From Sphingopyxis indica (GTDB lineage: Bacteria; Pseudomonadota; Alphaproteobacteria; Sphingomonadales; Sphingomonadaceae): DNA of 64,000 nt. This document shows, piece after piece, positions 25,718-34,018 of the stretch. Position numbers and translations under genes: made by a program. The notes under the pieces are model-generated. The model saw only the letters and a program-made list of their open reading frames with translations. It searched no databases and was not told the DNA's origin. The stretch spans positions 1 to 64,000 of the forward strand of contig NZ_FZPA01000008.1 of assembly GCF_900188185.1 (NCBI RefSeq), read 5' to 3'. Every line of letters starts with the position of its first letter. Positions within the stretch are counted from its first letter, which is position 1.

Positions 25718-25999
25718 TCAGCGCGAGCTGCGGCCGGCAGCGCGATGCGCGGCGTTGGCTTTTGGCTTTGCCGGGAGCACGGCGCCACGCGGATCGGAAG
25801 TCGAGGTGACGGTCCCGCTTTCGGCCCAGGCCTGCAGATCGTCGAGCGCGTAGACGACGCGGCCGCCGAGCTTGCGATAGGCGGGGCCGGTGCCATAGGT
25901 GCGATGTTTTTCGAGGGTGCGGTTGGAGAGGCCGAGAAAGCGCGCGGCTTCGGGTGAGCGTAGGTAGCGTGGCGGAAAGCCGGCGGCGGTCTCGGCCAT
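25718..25999 (-). CDS. AlpA-type helix-turn-helix regulator
   Basis: 93 residues. The core PRYLRSPEAARFLGLSNRTL, EKHRTYGTGPAYRKLGGRVV, YALDDLQAWAE is a MerR-like winged HTH of the AlpA/excisionase type. It lies 11 bases upstream of repA, so the two are probably co-transcribed. It may control repA or act as an excisionase-like architectural protein. Confidence 0.88.
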   Translation of the reverse strand: MAETAAGFPPRYLRSPEAARFLGLSNRTLEKHRTYGTGPAYRKLGGRVVYALDDLQAWAESGTVTSTSDPRGAVLPAKPKANAAHRAAGRSSR

Positions 26000-26139
26000 A
26001 AGAAGGCTCCATGGTCTCGTTTCGTGCCGCTGGGGGTCAGCGGCGGATCGAGAGCACGGTGGCGAGGCGGAGGCGCCCGCGCGATGTCGAAGATCGCTCG
26101 CTAAAATCGACACGGGCCGCGCATGCGCGGCTCAGTGGA

Positions 26140-26905
26140 TCAGGAGCGGCGGGAGCGACGCAACAAGGCGCGATAGCCGCCGTTGACGAGCGACTTTCCA
26201 TCCCGAACGAGACGGATTGTTGTTTCTCTTACAGGATTGCCGACCCAGGAGCGGGCCTCGATGTCATCGTCGGGGAACAGGACGGCCGCGATCCGGCGAT
26301 AAGGGACCGCCTCCATCCAGGCGTCGATCGCGCGCAACATCTGCCGGAGACGATGGCGGCGTTGGGGCGTCGCGCGCGGGTCTTCGCGTGGCTTGTTCTT
26401 CTGCAACGCGGACCAGAAGCGGCCCACCGTCTCGATGCGATCATCGGTGTCGGAACCGATCGCGATCACCAGTCCGATGGGTGCGCTGGGGTCGGCGCCA
26501 TGTTCGGCCATGACGTAGAAGCGTGTGTGTCTGATCTGGAGATAGTGGTACGTCCCTTCCGGAGCCGACCGCTCATGCGCGATCTCGGCAGGAACTGGGA
26601 ACGGGCTATAGGCGAGGGATTCGGATAGCGGTGCGAAGTGGAGTGTCCCCGGATCGGCGGCTGCCGCCCAGAAGATCGCGGCATCGATCGCGCGTAGCTT
26701 CGGGTCCGTCGCGAAATCGTAACCCCCATTTGGCGCAGATACCCGTGTCAGCGCTCGCGTCCAGTCGGGCCGCGCCGGTCAATTGCTGATACTCGGCCTG
26801 GTACTGCCGATTGCGCCGCAGAAACTCCCAGGCCAGTTCTTCCGGATCGAGCTCCTCGACATAGTCATAGGCGGAAGCGGACCGCCAGGTGCCATGTTGG
26901 GGCAT
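26140..26905 (-). pseudogene. DUF6499-DUF2285 regulator-like gene with a one-base frameshift
   Basis: The N-terminal part (WRSASAYDYVEELDPEELAW, EFLRRNRQYQAEYQQL) is the DUF6499 'transcriptional regulator' domain; the C-terminal part (RIETVGRFWSALQ, TPQRRHRLRQMLRAIDAWME, RETTIRLVRDGKSLVNGGYR) is DUF2285. Relatives join both in one chain. Here they are in different frames: the change occurs at a run of five G (C at 26723-26727 on the plus strand). Removing one G gives an uninterrupted junction KWGYDFATDPKLRAIDAAIF. The break may be a real mutation, a sequencing error or slippage. The ribosome site GAGG supports the 26905 start. Confidence 0.8.
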
Positions 26906-26992
26906 AATCGTGTCCTCCCCGATAGTTGCACATGAAGCGCAAAATTTTGGAGGCGCAGGATTCCAGTTCGGGACGGTGACGGGAAGTACGAA

Positions 26993-27035
26993 GCCCGCAT
27001 CGCGTGATGCAGGACCTGCATCACGCGATGCGGGC
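26993..27035. repeat. 43-base near-perfect palindrome
   Basis: Two 21-base arms (GCCCGCATCGCGTGATGCAG plus one G, and the exact complement) flank a single central A at 27014. It lies three bases after the stop of the small gene ending at 27038 and 88 bases before the DUF6499 start. No T-run follows on the minus strand, so it is not a standard intrinsic terminator. Confidence 0.85.
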
Positions 27036-27037
27036 GG

Positions 27038-27310
27038 TCAGTGGAACCGGGTCTGGATCAGGTGGCGGTAGCCGTTTTCGGTCATCCACCTGGCCCGGGC
27101 GATGTGCGTGGCATAGACTTGGGCGGATCGGTCGGGCTCGGTTCTGGGATCGAGGCCGAATACGGTTTCGACCACGTCCTGCCAGAGCGCACCGTCGGCT
27201 TCGGCGTCGAGCAGGCGCAGATAGGTCGAAAGATGCTCGCGGTCATAGGGCGTGAGCGTCTCGCTTTGCGGCGGTGCATCGAGAAAGCTATTTTGGATCA
27301 TGTTGCTCAC
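27038..27310 (-). CDS. Small conserved ICE protein (short DUF2285 type)
   Basis: 90 residues: TLTPYDREHLSTYLRLLDAE, ADGALWQDVVETVFGLDPRT, THIARARWMTENGYRHLI. I recall this as the short DUF2285-type protein that precedes the DUF6499-DUF2285 gene in these elements. GTG at 27310 or ATG at 27301 are both possible starts; neither has a strong ribosome site. Function unknown. Confidence 0.75.
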   Translation of the reverse strand: MSNMIQNSFLDAPPQSETLTPYDREHLSTYLRLLDAEADGALWQDVVETVFGLDPRTEPDRSAQVYATHIARARWMTENGYRHLIQTRFH

Positions 27311-27341
27311 GTACAGACTATATGCATTTTGGAGCTATTTG

Positions 27342-27638
27342 TTAACCATTAGTTGAGCGGCGCGGCGAAGGGGCCGGTGGCCGAGCGCTGGCTCTGGCGG
27401 ACATGTCCTCGGACCTGACCAGCATGACGCCCTCCCCCTTGTCGGAATTGAGTAGGACGATGCCACTTCCTTCGAGGGCACGGCGCACCTGATCGCGCGT
27501 CGTCTCGTACACCTGGAGCCCGTTTTCGGATTCGAGGCGCTTGAGCGCGGTCAGGGATATTCGGGCCTTGTCAGCGAGCGTCTCCTGTGTCCAACCCAGC
27601 AACGCGCGTGCGGCCCGCGATTGTCGGGCGGTGATCAT
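27342..27638 (-). CDS. XRE-family helix-turn-helix regulator
   Basis: 98 residues with an N-terminal HTH (ARQSRAARALLGWTQETLAD, KARISLTALKRLESENG) of the Cro/C1 type, followed by RDQVRRALEGSGIVLLNSDK, a common tail in such short regulators. It probably controls itself and the downstream minus-strand genes. The last 20 residues are low complexity. Confidence 0.88.
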   Translation of the reverse strand: MITARQSRAARALLGWTQETLADKARISLTALKRLESENGLQVYETTRDQVRRALEGSGIVLLNSDKGEGVMLVRSEDMSARASARPPAPSPRRSTNG

Positions 27639-27787
27639 GCATGATCACCTCCCATTCGGAGACACGCGCACGCCAGAACTACGACTAAAATAGTCGCTTT
27701 CGTCGCCGAATTCCAGCGCTATTCGCTTTGCGACCATGAGGTTCGCCTATCCGGGTGAAATCCGATTCGGTCAGGAACAAGAATAAT

Positions 27788-27811
27788 GCCCCGCCCGATC
27801 TCGGGCGGGGC
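27788..27811 (-). terminator. Intrinsic terminator of the DUF736 gene
   Basis: On the minus strand an 11-base GC-rich stem (GCCCCGCCCGA and its complement) is followed by ATTATTCTTGTT. It starts 12 bases after the DUF736 stop at 27824. Confidence 0.7.
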
Positions 27812-27823
27812 ATCGGTGGGGCC

Positions 27824-28150
27824 TTAGTCGCCGTTGCGGCGGTTCGGGCGCGACCAGATGAGGCTGAAGCTCTCGCCGTCCTCGTCGTCGAAGAGGTTGG
27901 CGTAGATCGGAGCGGTGAAGCTCGGATCGTCGAGCTTGAGGCCGAGATAGTCGCGGCCCTCGTTCGACTGCTTGGACCAGGCGGCGCCGATTTCGGCGCG
28001 GCCGACGAAGACGCGGTGGCTGGGAGCGTTCTCGCCGGTGGTGCGAGCTTCGGGGACGATGCGGACGTTCTTGGCCTGGACCGAGAGGGTGACGATTTCG
28101 CCGGTGAATTCGTTGGAGGCGGTCTTCTTGAAGGTGCCGATGGTAGCCAT
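27824..28150 (-). CDS. DUF736 protein (second copy)
   Basis: 108 residues (MATIGTFKKTASNEFTGEIV, APSHRVFVGRAEIGAAW, DYLGLKLDDPSFTAPIYANL, SLIWSRPNRRNGD). It shares the DUF736 core with the protein at 22267 but is clearly diverged. A ribosome site AAGGAG precedes the ATG at 28150 and a terminator follows, so it is probably expressed alone. Function unknown. Confidence 0.88.
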   Translation of the reverse strand: MATIGTFKKTASNEFTGEIVTLSVQAKNVRIVPEARTTGENAPSHRVFVGRAEIGAAWSKQSNEGRDYLGLKLDDPSFTAPIYANLFDDEDGESFSLIWSRPNRRNGD

Positions 28151-28711
28151 GTGAGTTCTCCTTGCTTCGACGTTTCGAGCCCGCACCATTGCGGTCTCGA
28201 TGGCGATCGACAGGCCGGAGGCGATCGACGACGCACCCCGTCAGGGGCATGACAGCAAAGGAGGAACTTTCTTGTTCCGCGCGGAATGGCGGCACAGCCG
28301 CCAGGGGAAGAAAGTTGTGACGCCGCTGTTGCGGCATAGGCGATCGAGGCGAAGCCGGCGTTCGGCCAGATCAGGCCATTGAAGAGACCGTGTTGGTGCG
28401 CTTGAGACAGGAGCTCCGGCAAGGAGGAACTGGCTGCCCGCCTTGGACCTGAGGCGCCGCCGCTTACGGCATCGGCTCGCCTGCCTTGGCGTCCGGCAAG
28501 GAAACTGTGCTACGCCAGTGCGCCGCTGGCCTACGCGCACGGCCCGTCCCTCCCGGCAATGCCGCTGCGCCACCCGCCAGCAGCCGTGTGAGGGTCAATG
28601 CCGCGCTGCGCTCTGCGAGTGATTGCGCACGACGCTTCCCCAACCGCACAGTTCGACGACGAGTCACGGCATGACGCGCTCTACTCGACCGCCTGACCGT
28701 TGCCCGGCGAC
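28151..28711. other. 561 bases without a supported gene
   Basis: Open frames exist on both strands but none has a recognisable domain or family composition. The stretch is rich in short dyads, for example GGCGGC-ACA-GCCGCC near 28285-28300. It presumably holds promoters for the flanking minus-strand genes. Confidence 0.5.
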
Positions 28712-29152
28712 TCAGGCTCTGGCGATCTGCTGCGCTGACGGGTCTGGGGCTGTCATTCCGGTGACGCGGAGAAGTGCCGTCACGCCGACCGCGATGGCGC
28801 CGATGATCGAAAAGGCGAGCTGCCAGGTTTCGGAAGGCATGAGATGCTTGACGATGCCGTGGGTCGCGTGGAAGCCCGCGACGGCCGCGGGCGCCACAAA
28901 GGCAAGGGCGACCAGGACCTTCAGCCACAAGGGCCGGAGAAAACCGATCAATAGATGACCAATGGTGAGCGTCGCCCCTGCGGCGAGAACACCGACAAGA
29001 AAGGCGCCGATCAGGCCGGCGCCGCTGGCGTGCGCCCAGACGCCGACGGTGACCCCGACGAAAGCCGGGAGCGCGAACACGGCCAGCGTGAACAAGAGCC
29101 AGCAGATCGCGCCTATGGCGGCGAAGGAGGCAAGGATGGACAGGATAATCAT
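28712..29152 (-). CDS. Hypothetical membrane protein, about four helices
   Basis: 146 residues from the ATG at 29152. Hydrophobic segments: IILSILASFAAIGAICWLLF, LAVFALPAFVGVTVGVWAHA, LIGAFLVGVLAAGATLTIGH, KVLVALAFVAPAAVAGFHAT and SIIGAIAVGVTALLRVTGM. Likely an inner-membrane protein. I recognise it only as a type often seen in sphingomonad ICEs. Ribosome-site-like bases are weak. Confidence 0.65.
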   Translation of the reverse strand: MIILSILASFAAIGAICWLLFTLAVFALPAFVGVTVGVWAHASGAGLIGAFLVGVLAAGATLTIGHLLIGFLRPLWLKVLVALAFVAPAAVAGFHATHGIVKHLMPSETWQLAFSIIGAIAVGVTALLRVTGMTAPDPSAQQIARA

Positions 29153-29293
29153 AGTGGTGGTCTCCGTAAGAGTATTCTGACGGTCGCGCCTGCCACCACC
29201 ACCTCGGCGCACGAATTGAAGTAGCAGAAAATCGGCCGTGCCGGGAGCGAAAACCGAGAAATGAATTCGCTCAGCCGCACGGCCTTGTCGTAT

Positions 29294-29461
29294 TCACGAG
29301 GCGAAAGGGTCGATTTCATCGAGGATGGCGGTGCTTTCGCCGTCATATTCATTGGCTGGCATGACCGAGACTGTGCCGTCGCCGGCCCGGAAGATTACGA
29401 TCGCCGTCATGAGAGTGCTGGCGAGGCTGAAGGCGAAGGCGTGAGCATCGTGGAAGGACAT
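29294..29461 (-). CDS. Small conserved protein (55 residues)
   Basis: MSFHDAHAFAFSLASTLMTA is followed by IVIFRAGDGTVSVMPANEYD and GESTAILDEIDPFAS. AGGAG lies eight bases before the ATG at 29461. The GDGTVSVMPANEY segment looks like a small beta fold. Its upstream leader shares a 17-base block with the leader of the gene at 30080-30271, which supports both as real and co-regulated. Function unknown. Confidence 0.65.
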   Translation of the reverse strand: MSFHDAHAFAFSLASTLMTAIVIFRAGDGTVSVMPANEYDGESTAILDEIDPFAS

Positions 29462-29785
29462 TGGTGCGGCTCCTGTCTTGAGCGGAGGTCCATCCCCCGC
29501 TGACAGGCGCCCGAAGCGTCGGGCTGGGCGCTGCAATCACCGCGCAGGCAAGGCCGGAGCGGCGGCACGCTTTGCGTAGCCGACCCTTTACGGGTTGATG
29601 GCGTCAAGCGATCAGTCTGACCAAGGATCAGCGCCAACGCGGCGGGGGTGGTTGTCCGCGAACCGAGCCACGGACGTCGATGTCCATCGATGACCTGTTG
29701 ACCGGGCGATTTGTGAGTCACGCCCCGATCCGCATTTGGGCTATCGTGAGGTGGGTGTTGGGAAGGCAGTACGAAGGATAGGCAT
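29462..29785. promoter_or_regulatory. Intergenic leader region between divergent small genes
   Basis: It contains, for the minus strand, the block CGGTGATTGCAGCGCCC (29526-29542) shared with the leader at 30332-30348, and an ATCAACCCG box at about 29591-29600. Toward the plus strand it carries the promoter of the 29786 gene. No gene seen. Confidence 0.45.
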
Positions 29786-29995
29786 ATGGCCGAGTTTGCG
29801 GGACGCGACCTGCATCTGGTGAAAAAGGCGCTCGCCATCGCGGTGCTTGCGATCGAGAGGCAGCCTGGACCATTTCAGTCGAGCTCCGATCAGACCGATA
29901 TGAAAGCACTGCTCGAGGATCTGATCGAGAATGATAGCGAGCTCGCGCATTATGCGCGCGCGGCTCGGATCGCCGTTACCGGCGATCCGACCTGA
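29786..29995 (+). CDS. Small conserved hypothetical protein
   Basis: 69 residues: MAEFAGRDLHLVKKALAIAV, LAIERQPGPFQSSSDQTDMK, ALLEDLIENDSELAHYARAA. An AAGGA ribosome site lies before the ATG. It is an all-helical soluble protein; I recognise no family. It is one of the few plus-strand genes in this part of the element. Confidence 0.6.
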   Translation: MAEFAGRDLHLVKKALAIAVLAIERQPGPFQSSSDQTDMKALLEDLIENDSELAHYARAARIAVTGDPT

Positions 29996-30079
29996 GAGGC
30001 GGCGTCGCGAAATGGCGCCTTCCCACCTTTACGGTCGGTTAAATCGTGTGAGGCTGCGGTGCTTGCATGCCGCCGCGTT

Positions 30080-30271
30080 TCAGGAGCGGATATCGAGCTG
30101 CTCGGCGAGGCCCAGCGCGCGGAGCCGGTCGCCGTCTTCGAGCCGAACGATTTCATAGTCGTCCGACCTGTGCGCGAATTCTCCGAGACGGACCTCTTCG
30201 AGCGTGGCCCAGCCCCCGTCCGGCCAGACGACAATGTCCTGTGAATGATAGGGGTTCGCGTTCGTTGCCAT
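30080..30271 (-). CDS. Small conserved protein with a WATLEEV motif
   Basis: 63 residues: MATNANPYHSQDIVVWPDGG, WATLEEVRLGEFAHRSDDYE, IVRLEDGDRLRALGLAEQLD. I recall this short acidic protein from related ICEs without a function. GGAGA precedes the ATG at 30271. Its leader carries the same block as that of the gene at 29294. Confidence 0.65.
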   Translation of the reverse strand: MATNANPYHSQDIVVWPDGGWATLEEVRLGEFAHRSDDYEIVRLEDGDRLRALGLAEQLDIRS

Positions 30272-30578
30272 CGGTCGTTCTCCGTTTCGTTTCTGCGGAA
30301 GGTGTCGCAGCGCCGTCGTGGGATAGGGGCCGGACGCTGCAATCACCGAGCTGGCTCGGGGAACCCCCTCGTGGGTTGATTGTTCGAGGCGACCGGCGCC
30401 TTATGTCGCGTCGCGTCTGAGAGACACCGCCAGGTCGGAGACGGCGCCGTGGCTTGGGGACGGAACCACTTTGCAACAGGTCGCATAGGGTTTTGTGATG
30501 GGACTGGATGAGAACCCGGTCATGGTCGTATCGCGGGCATCGCGGCGTTGGAGCCATTCCGATCTTAAGAGGTGCGAT
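30272..30578. other. Intergenic region with a shared leader block
   Basis: It holds CGGTGATTGCAGCGTCC (minus strand, 30332-30348) and an ATCAACCCA box at about 30372-30380, both also present before the gene at 29294. The remainder shows no gene. Confidence 0.45.
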
Positions 30579-31166
30579 CTAGGAATGCCGCGAGCGATGC
30601 GCTGCAATCGCATCGAGCATCGTCTTTTCGTGATGGCGAAGGATGCGCCTGAAGGTGTTTTCATCGTCGAGCGCCCGAGCGAGGACGATGGCGCCCTGAA
30701 TTCCGGCCACGGTCCGTTCAGCCAGCGTGCTTGCCTCATTGCCTGGCACACTACCCTTTGCGATGCATGTGGCGAGCGCGGCGATCCACCGTGCGAAATA
30801 GAGCCTTATCGATTTGGTGAAGGGGTCACGGGACGCGCTGAGACCCAACGTGCCCACGAGGCAGACCCGGCCACCCGAGTTGAAATAAGTGTCTACGTCC
30901 CGGATCATTGCTGCGATCGCCCGTACCGGGTCGTCGGACAGCTCCAGCGCGGAAAAGATCGCCGCCTCAAACCAGTCCGCAATATCGGCGAGAACGGCGG
31001 CCATCATTTCGTCCTTGCCGCCGGGGAAGAAGTTATAGAGGCTCCCCTTGCCCAGACCGGTCGCTGCGGAAATGCGCGACAGGCTCGCGCCCGCATGGCC
31101 ATGTTCGCGAAAGACTTCCGCCAAGGCCGGCAGCGCGTCGGCCCGATCCGTGGCCGTGCGTGACAT
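30579..31166 (-). CDS. TetR/AcrR-family regulator
   Basis: 195 residues. HTH at about 10-50 (ALPALAEVFREHGHAGASLS, RISAATGLGKGSLYNFFPGG). The C-terminal domain has CLVGTLGLSASRD and a conserved DIADWFEAAIF. It lies two bases downstream of the DUF1348 gene and shares its promoter, which overlaps a 20-base palindrome (31658-31677), so the pair is probably autoregulated. Relatives of this subtype often respond to small reactive molecules (recalled, not shown). Confidence 0.9.
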   Translation of the reverse strand: MSRTATDRADALPALAEVFREHGHAGASLSRISAATGLGKGSLYNFFPGGKDEMMAAVLADIADWFEAAIFSALELSDDPVRAIAAMIRDVDTYFNSGGRVCLVGTLGLSASRDPFTKSIRLYFARWIAALATCIAKGSVPGNEASTLAERTVAGIQGAIVLARALDDENTFRRILRHHEKTMLDAIAAHRSRHS

Positions 31167-31168
31167 GC

Positions 31169-31633
31169 TCAGAGATCGAGCGCGCTGAGCGAGGGATGGT
31201 CGTCCGGCCGTCGGCCCAGAGGCCAGGTGAACAGACGCTCGCTTGCCGCAATCGGGCGATCGTTGATGGAGGCGATCCGGCGGGCCATCAGCCCAGCATC
31301 GTCGAACTCCCAATTTTCATTGCCATAAGAGCGGAACCAGGTGCCGCTGTCATCGTGCCACTCATAAGCGAAGCGAACCGCAATGCGACGGTCTTGCCAG
31401 GCCCAGACCTCCTTGATGAGTCGATAGTCGAGCTCCTTGGCCCATTTGCGTGCCAGGAAGGGGATGATTTGCTCATGCCCCGTCACGAACTCGCTGCGGT
31501 TCCGCCAGACGCTGTCGATCGTGTAAGCCTGCGCGACCTTTTCCGGATCGCGACTGTTCCATGCGTCTTCAGCGAGCCGGGCCTTTTGCGTGGCGGTTTC
31601 GGCTGTGAAAGGCGGAAGCGGAGGTCGGCTCAT
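31169..31633 (-). CDS. DUF1348 (NTF2-like) protein
   Basis: 154 residues: [100 protein letters not shown]. This is the DUF1348 family of SnoaL/NTF2-like cone folds, some of which are enzymes of small aromatic or halogenated substrates. The chemistry here is unknown. It is the first gene of a two-gene unit with a TetR repressor. Confidence 0.88.
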   Translation of the reverse strand: MSRPPLPPFTAETATQKARLAEDAWNSRDPEKVAQAYTIDSVWRNRSEFVTGHEQIIPFLARKWAKELDYRLIKEVWAWQDRRIAVRFAYEWHDDSGTWFRSYGNENWEFDDAGLMARRIASINDRPIAASERLFTWPLGRRPDDHPSLSALDL

Positions 31634-31657
31634 GTCGGAATTCCTTAGGAGAACTGT

Positions 31658-31677
31658 CTTGTACCGTTCGGTACAAG
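31658..31677. promoter_or_regulatory. Operator overlapping the -10 of the DUF1348-tetR promoter
   Basis: CTTGTACCGTTCGGTACAAG: nine-base arms around TT. On the minus strand TTGACG (plus 31691-31696) is a good -35 and, after 17 bases, TACCGA (31668-31673) lies inside the palindrome as -10. Binding of a TetR dimer would block RNA polymerase. The ACCG/CGGT core resembles the 1943/5188/5263 sites but the outer arms differ. Confidence 0.75.
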
Positions 31678-31765
31678 AGCCGATCACCAACGTCAATCGC
31701 CAGGACTGAAGTGCGATTGTCGAGTGCGGGCCAAAGTAAATTCCAGTCGAGCATGGCGGCGGCGC

Positions 31766-32689
31766 TCACGCGCCGCCGAACTTCCAGACAGGAATGCCGA
31801 GCTTTTTGGCCTTGTCGGCAAGGTTGTCGTCGATGCCAGTGCCGGGGAAGTGCAGGACGCCCTTCGGCACGATCTCCAGCATTTCGTCATTGCGTTTGAA
31901 GGGGGCAGCGCGTCCGTGCTTGGTCCAGTCGGGTGCGAAGCCGATCTGGGGCACGTTGCGGTTCTTCGCCCAGAGCGATGCGATCTTGGGGGCGCCCTTG
32001 GGCGCCTTGCCGTGGATCAGCACCATGTCGGGGTGCTTTTGGTGGACCTGGTCGAGCTTCGCCCAGATGAGCCGATGATCGTTGAAATCGAGCCCGCCGG
32101 TGACGACGATCTTGGGACCGGGAGGTAGCAGCACTTGCTGTTCGGCGCGTTTCTTCGCCATGACGAAGTCGCGGCTGTCGATCATCGTCGCGGTGAGATT
32201 ACGGTGATTGACCTTCGATCCGCTGCGCGGGAGCCACGCCTTGCCGACCTGGCGCTCATAGTGTTCGGCGGCCTCGTCGCGCATGAGTTCGAATGCCGCC
32301 TGGCGCTCCACCAGTGTCTTCCCCTCGGCGATGAGACGTTCCAGTTCGACCGATTTTACCTCGCTGCCGTCTTGCTGCTTCTGGGACCGCTTCTGCGCCT
32401 GCTCGTTGGTGTCGAGGTCGCGATCGACCCGCGCCGCGGCGCGTTGGAAGGTGTTGACGGTCGACCAGAGGAGATCGTCGAGGTCGGGTTCGAGGCGGGT
32501 GTCTTCCAAAGTCGAGATCAGCGCATCGAAGATGTCGGCGATCGCGCGGGCCACTTCGTTGCCCTCTGGAAGGAGGCGCTGGTCGGGCTCGTCCTCGAAC
32601 GGTCGGTAGCCATAGAGCTGAAGTTCGTTGAGGACATGGTCGGTGGGAGAAGAGTCGTGGTGCGGTTCATGGTCGTCGCGCTCCGTCAT
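31766..32689 (-). CDS. DUF2493 protein
   Basis: 307 residues from the ATG at 32689 (GGAG seven bases upstream). The C-terminal third (PPGPKIVVTGGLDFNDHRLI, PDMVLIHGKAPKGAPKIASL, FAPDWTKHGRAAPFKRND, LHFPGTGIDDNLADKAKKLG) is DUF2493, a SLOG-type Rossmann fold thought to bind nucleotide-derived ligands. The N-terminal 190 residues are helical with VERQAAFELMRDEAAEHYER. These are usual ICE/plasmid genes. Its leader has the nested-stem architecture described under findings (P1 32698-32704 / 32742-32748). Confidence 0.88.
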   Translation of the reverse strand: MTERDDHEPHHDSSPTDHVLNELQLYGYRPFEDEPDQRLLPEGNEVARAIADIFDALISTLEDTRLEPDLDDLLWSTVNTFQRAAARVDRDLDTNEQAQKRSQKQQDGSEVKSVELERLIAEGKTLVERQAAFELMRDEAAEHYERQVGKAWLPRSGSKVNHRNLTATMIDSRDFVMAKKRAEQQVLLPPGPKIVVTGGLDFNDHRLIWAKLDQVHQKHPDMVLIHGKAPKGAPKIASLWAKNRNVPQIGFAPDWTKHGRAAPFKRNDEMLEIVPKGVLHFPGTGIDDNLADKAKKLGIPVWKFGGA

Positions 32690-32983
32690 GGGATGCTCCG
32701 TGGGTTGGACCGCGACCGTCGCGGCCTTCATGGCGACGAAGCCCACGGACGGGCCGGGCTGGCAGGCTGAGCGAAGCGAAGCCCTTGATGGCAAAGGCCG
32801 GCTATTTTGGTTCGCGATGGAAAGGCCCGAAGGGCCGCCGGAAAATAGTCGGCCGCCGCCATTGCCGGCTCGGCCCGTTTGTGGGCCGATCGCCCTTTGG
32901 AAGGCCGAGGCGCGGTCCTCTCCGCTGTCAGGATGCATCCGGGCGCGCGGCGGCTCGCAGCCGCCACCGGCCCTTCCGCCGAC

Positions 32984-34018
32984 CTATGCCGCGAGCGTCA
33001 TGAAGCGGGCGACGTCCTGTGGAACGAATTGGGGGCGAACCAGTGCGCCAAGGGCATCGCGGCCAAGCTTGCGGAGGTCCTCGTTGAAGTCGCCGAGCCG
33101 CGGCGACAGCACCACCGCCTCGATTCCGGCTGCGTCCGCTCGTTCGACCAGGCTATCGCGCGCGCCGTCGCCTGCAGGGTCATTGTCGCGGGCGATGTAG
33201 AGCCGGCGCAGCGTGTCGGGGAACTGGCAAGCGGCGAGATGGGCTGCGGAGAGTGCGGCCATCATTGGCATATCGGCGATCTGGCGGAGCGACAGGACGG
33301 TCTCGATGCCTTCGCCGGCGGCCATGACCTCGGTGCCGAGGCCGAAGCGGACGGCGTTGCCGAGCAGGTCGCCCATCGCTCGTCGCGGCGTTTCGATCGG
33401 TGCCTTATCCGGGCGTTGGGGGTCGAGCCAGGTGCGATGCGCCCCCGTGATTCGTCCGTTCAGATCGGTGACTGCCGCGATCATCGCCGGCCATGTCTCG
33501 GTCGGCGAATAGTCATCCGGTCGGTAGTAGCAGCGCGGGTGGTAGTGCAGGCTTCCGGTTCCGCGCAAATCCGTAATCCCGCGTTCGTGCAAATAGGTCG
33601 TGACGATCGTGCCCGAAATCGGCTGCGCCATTTTGATGAGACGGCGAGCCGCTTCGGGCGAGCCGACAGGTGCTGGAGTGCGGCGCTCATGGGGGCGCGG
33701 CTCCGGCTCAGGCGGTGGCATGGCGAGGAACGTCCGGGCTTCGTCGGCGACATCCTTGAAGTCGATGAGGCCGCAGCTCTCGCGGATGACGTCGAGTAGA
33801 TCGCCATGTTCCCCTGTCGCGGCATCGGTCCATTTTCCCGCCGGTCCCTTGGGAGAATCCTTGAGCCGGACATACATGGAACGGCCGGGCGTGTTGCGCG
33901 CGTCCCCTACCAGCCAGTAGCGGCCTTCGCGGCGACCGCTGGCGAGATAGTGACGGCACACCGCCTCGGCCTGGCGGCCAAGGCGGTGTGCGAGATCGGA
34001 CGGGTTCTCCCGGGCCAT
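32984..34018 (-). CDS. Toprim-domain primase-like protein
   Basis: 344 residues. The N-terminal part (AEAVCRHYLASGRREGRYWL, MYVRLKDSPKGPAGKWTDAA, HGDLLDVIRESCGLIDFKDV) resembles a degenerate zinc-binding/primase helper domain. The Toprim core is in VMAAGEGIETVLSLRQIADM and LRRLYIARDNDPAGDGARDS (Glu and DxD-type acidic residues). DUF7146-like proteins of this shape are common in alphaproteobacterial mobile elements. Its ATG shares one base with the stop of the large helicase gene, so the two are co-translated. It may prime the incoming strand. Confidence 0.88.
   Translation of the reverse strand: MARENPSDLAHRLGRQAEAVCRHYLASGRREGRYWLVGDARNTPGRSMYVRLKDSPKGPAGKWTDAATGEHGDLLDVIRESCGLIDFKDVADEARTFLAMPPPEPEPRPHERRTPAPVGSPEAARRLIKMAQPISGTIVTTYLHERGITDLRGTGSLHYHPRCYYRPDDYSPTETWPAMIAAVTDLNGRITGAHRTWLDPQRPDKAPIETPRRAMGDLLGNAVRFGLGTEVMAAGEGIETVLSLRQIADMPMMAALSAAHLAACQFPDTLRRLYIARDNDPAGDGARDSLVERADAAGIEAVVLSPRLGDFNEDLRKLGRDALGALVRPQFVPQDVARFMTLAA

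Noticed and set aside
26993..27035. Palindrome considered as an intrinsic terminator
   Set aside because: No T-run on the 3' side in the direction of the adjacent gene; kept as an unexplained palindrome.
28464..28928. 154-codon minus frame in the 28-29 kb gap
   Set aside because: Arg/Ala/Ser-rich shadow that overlaps the membrane protein gene; no domain.
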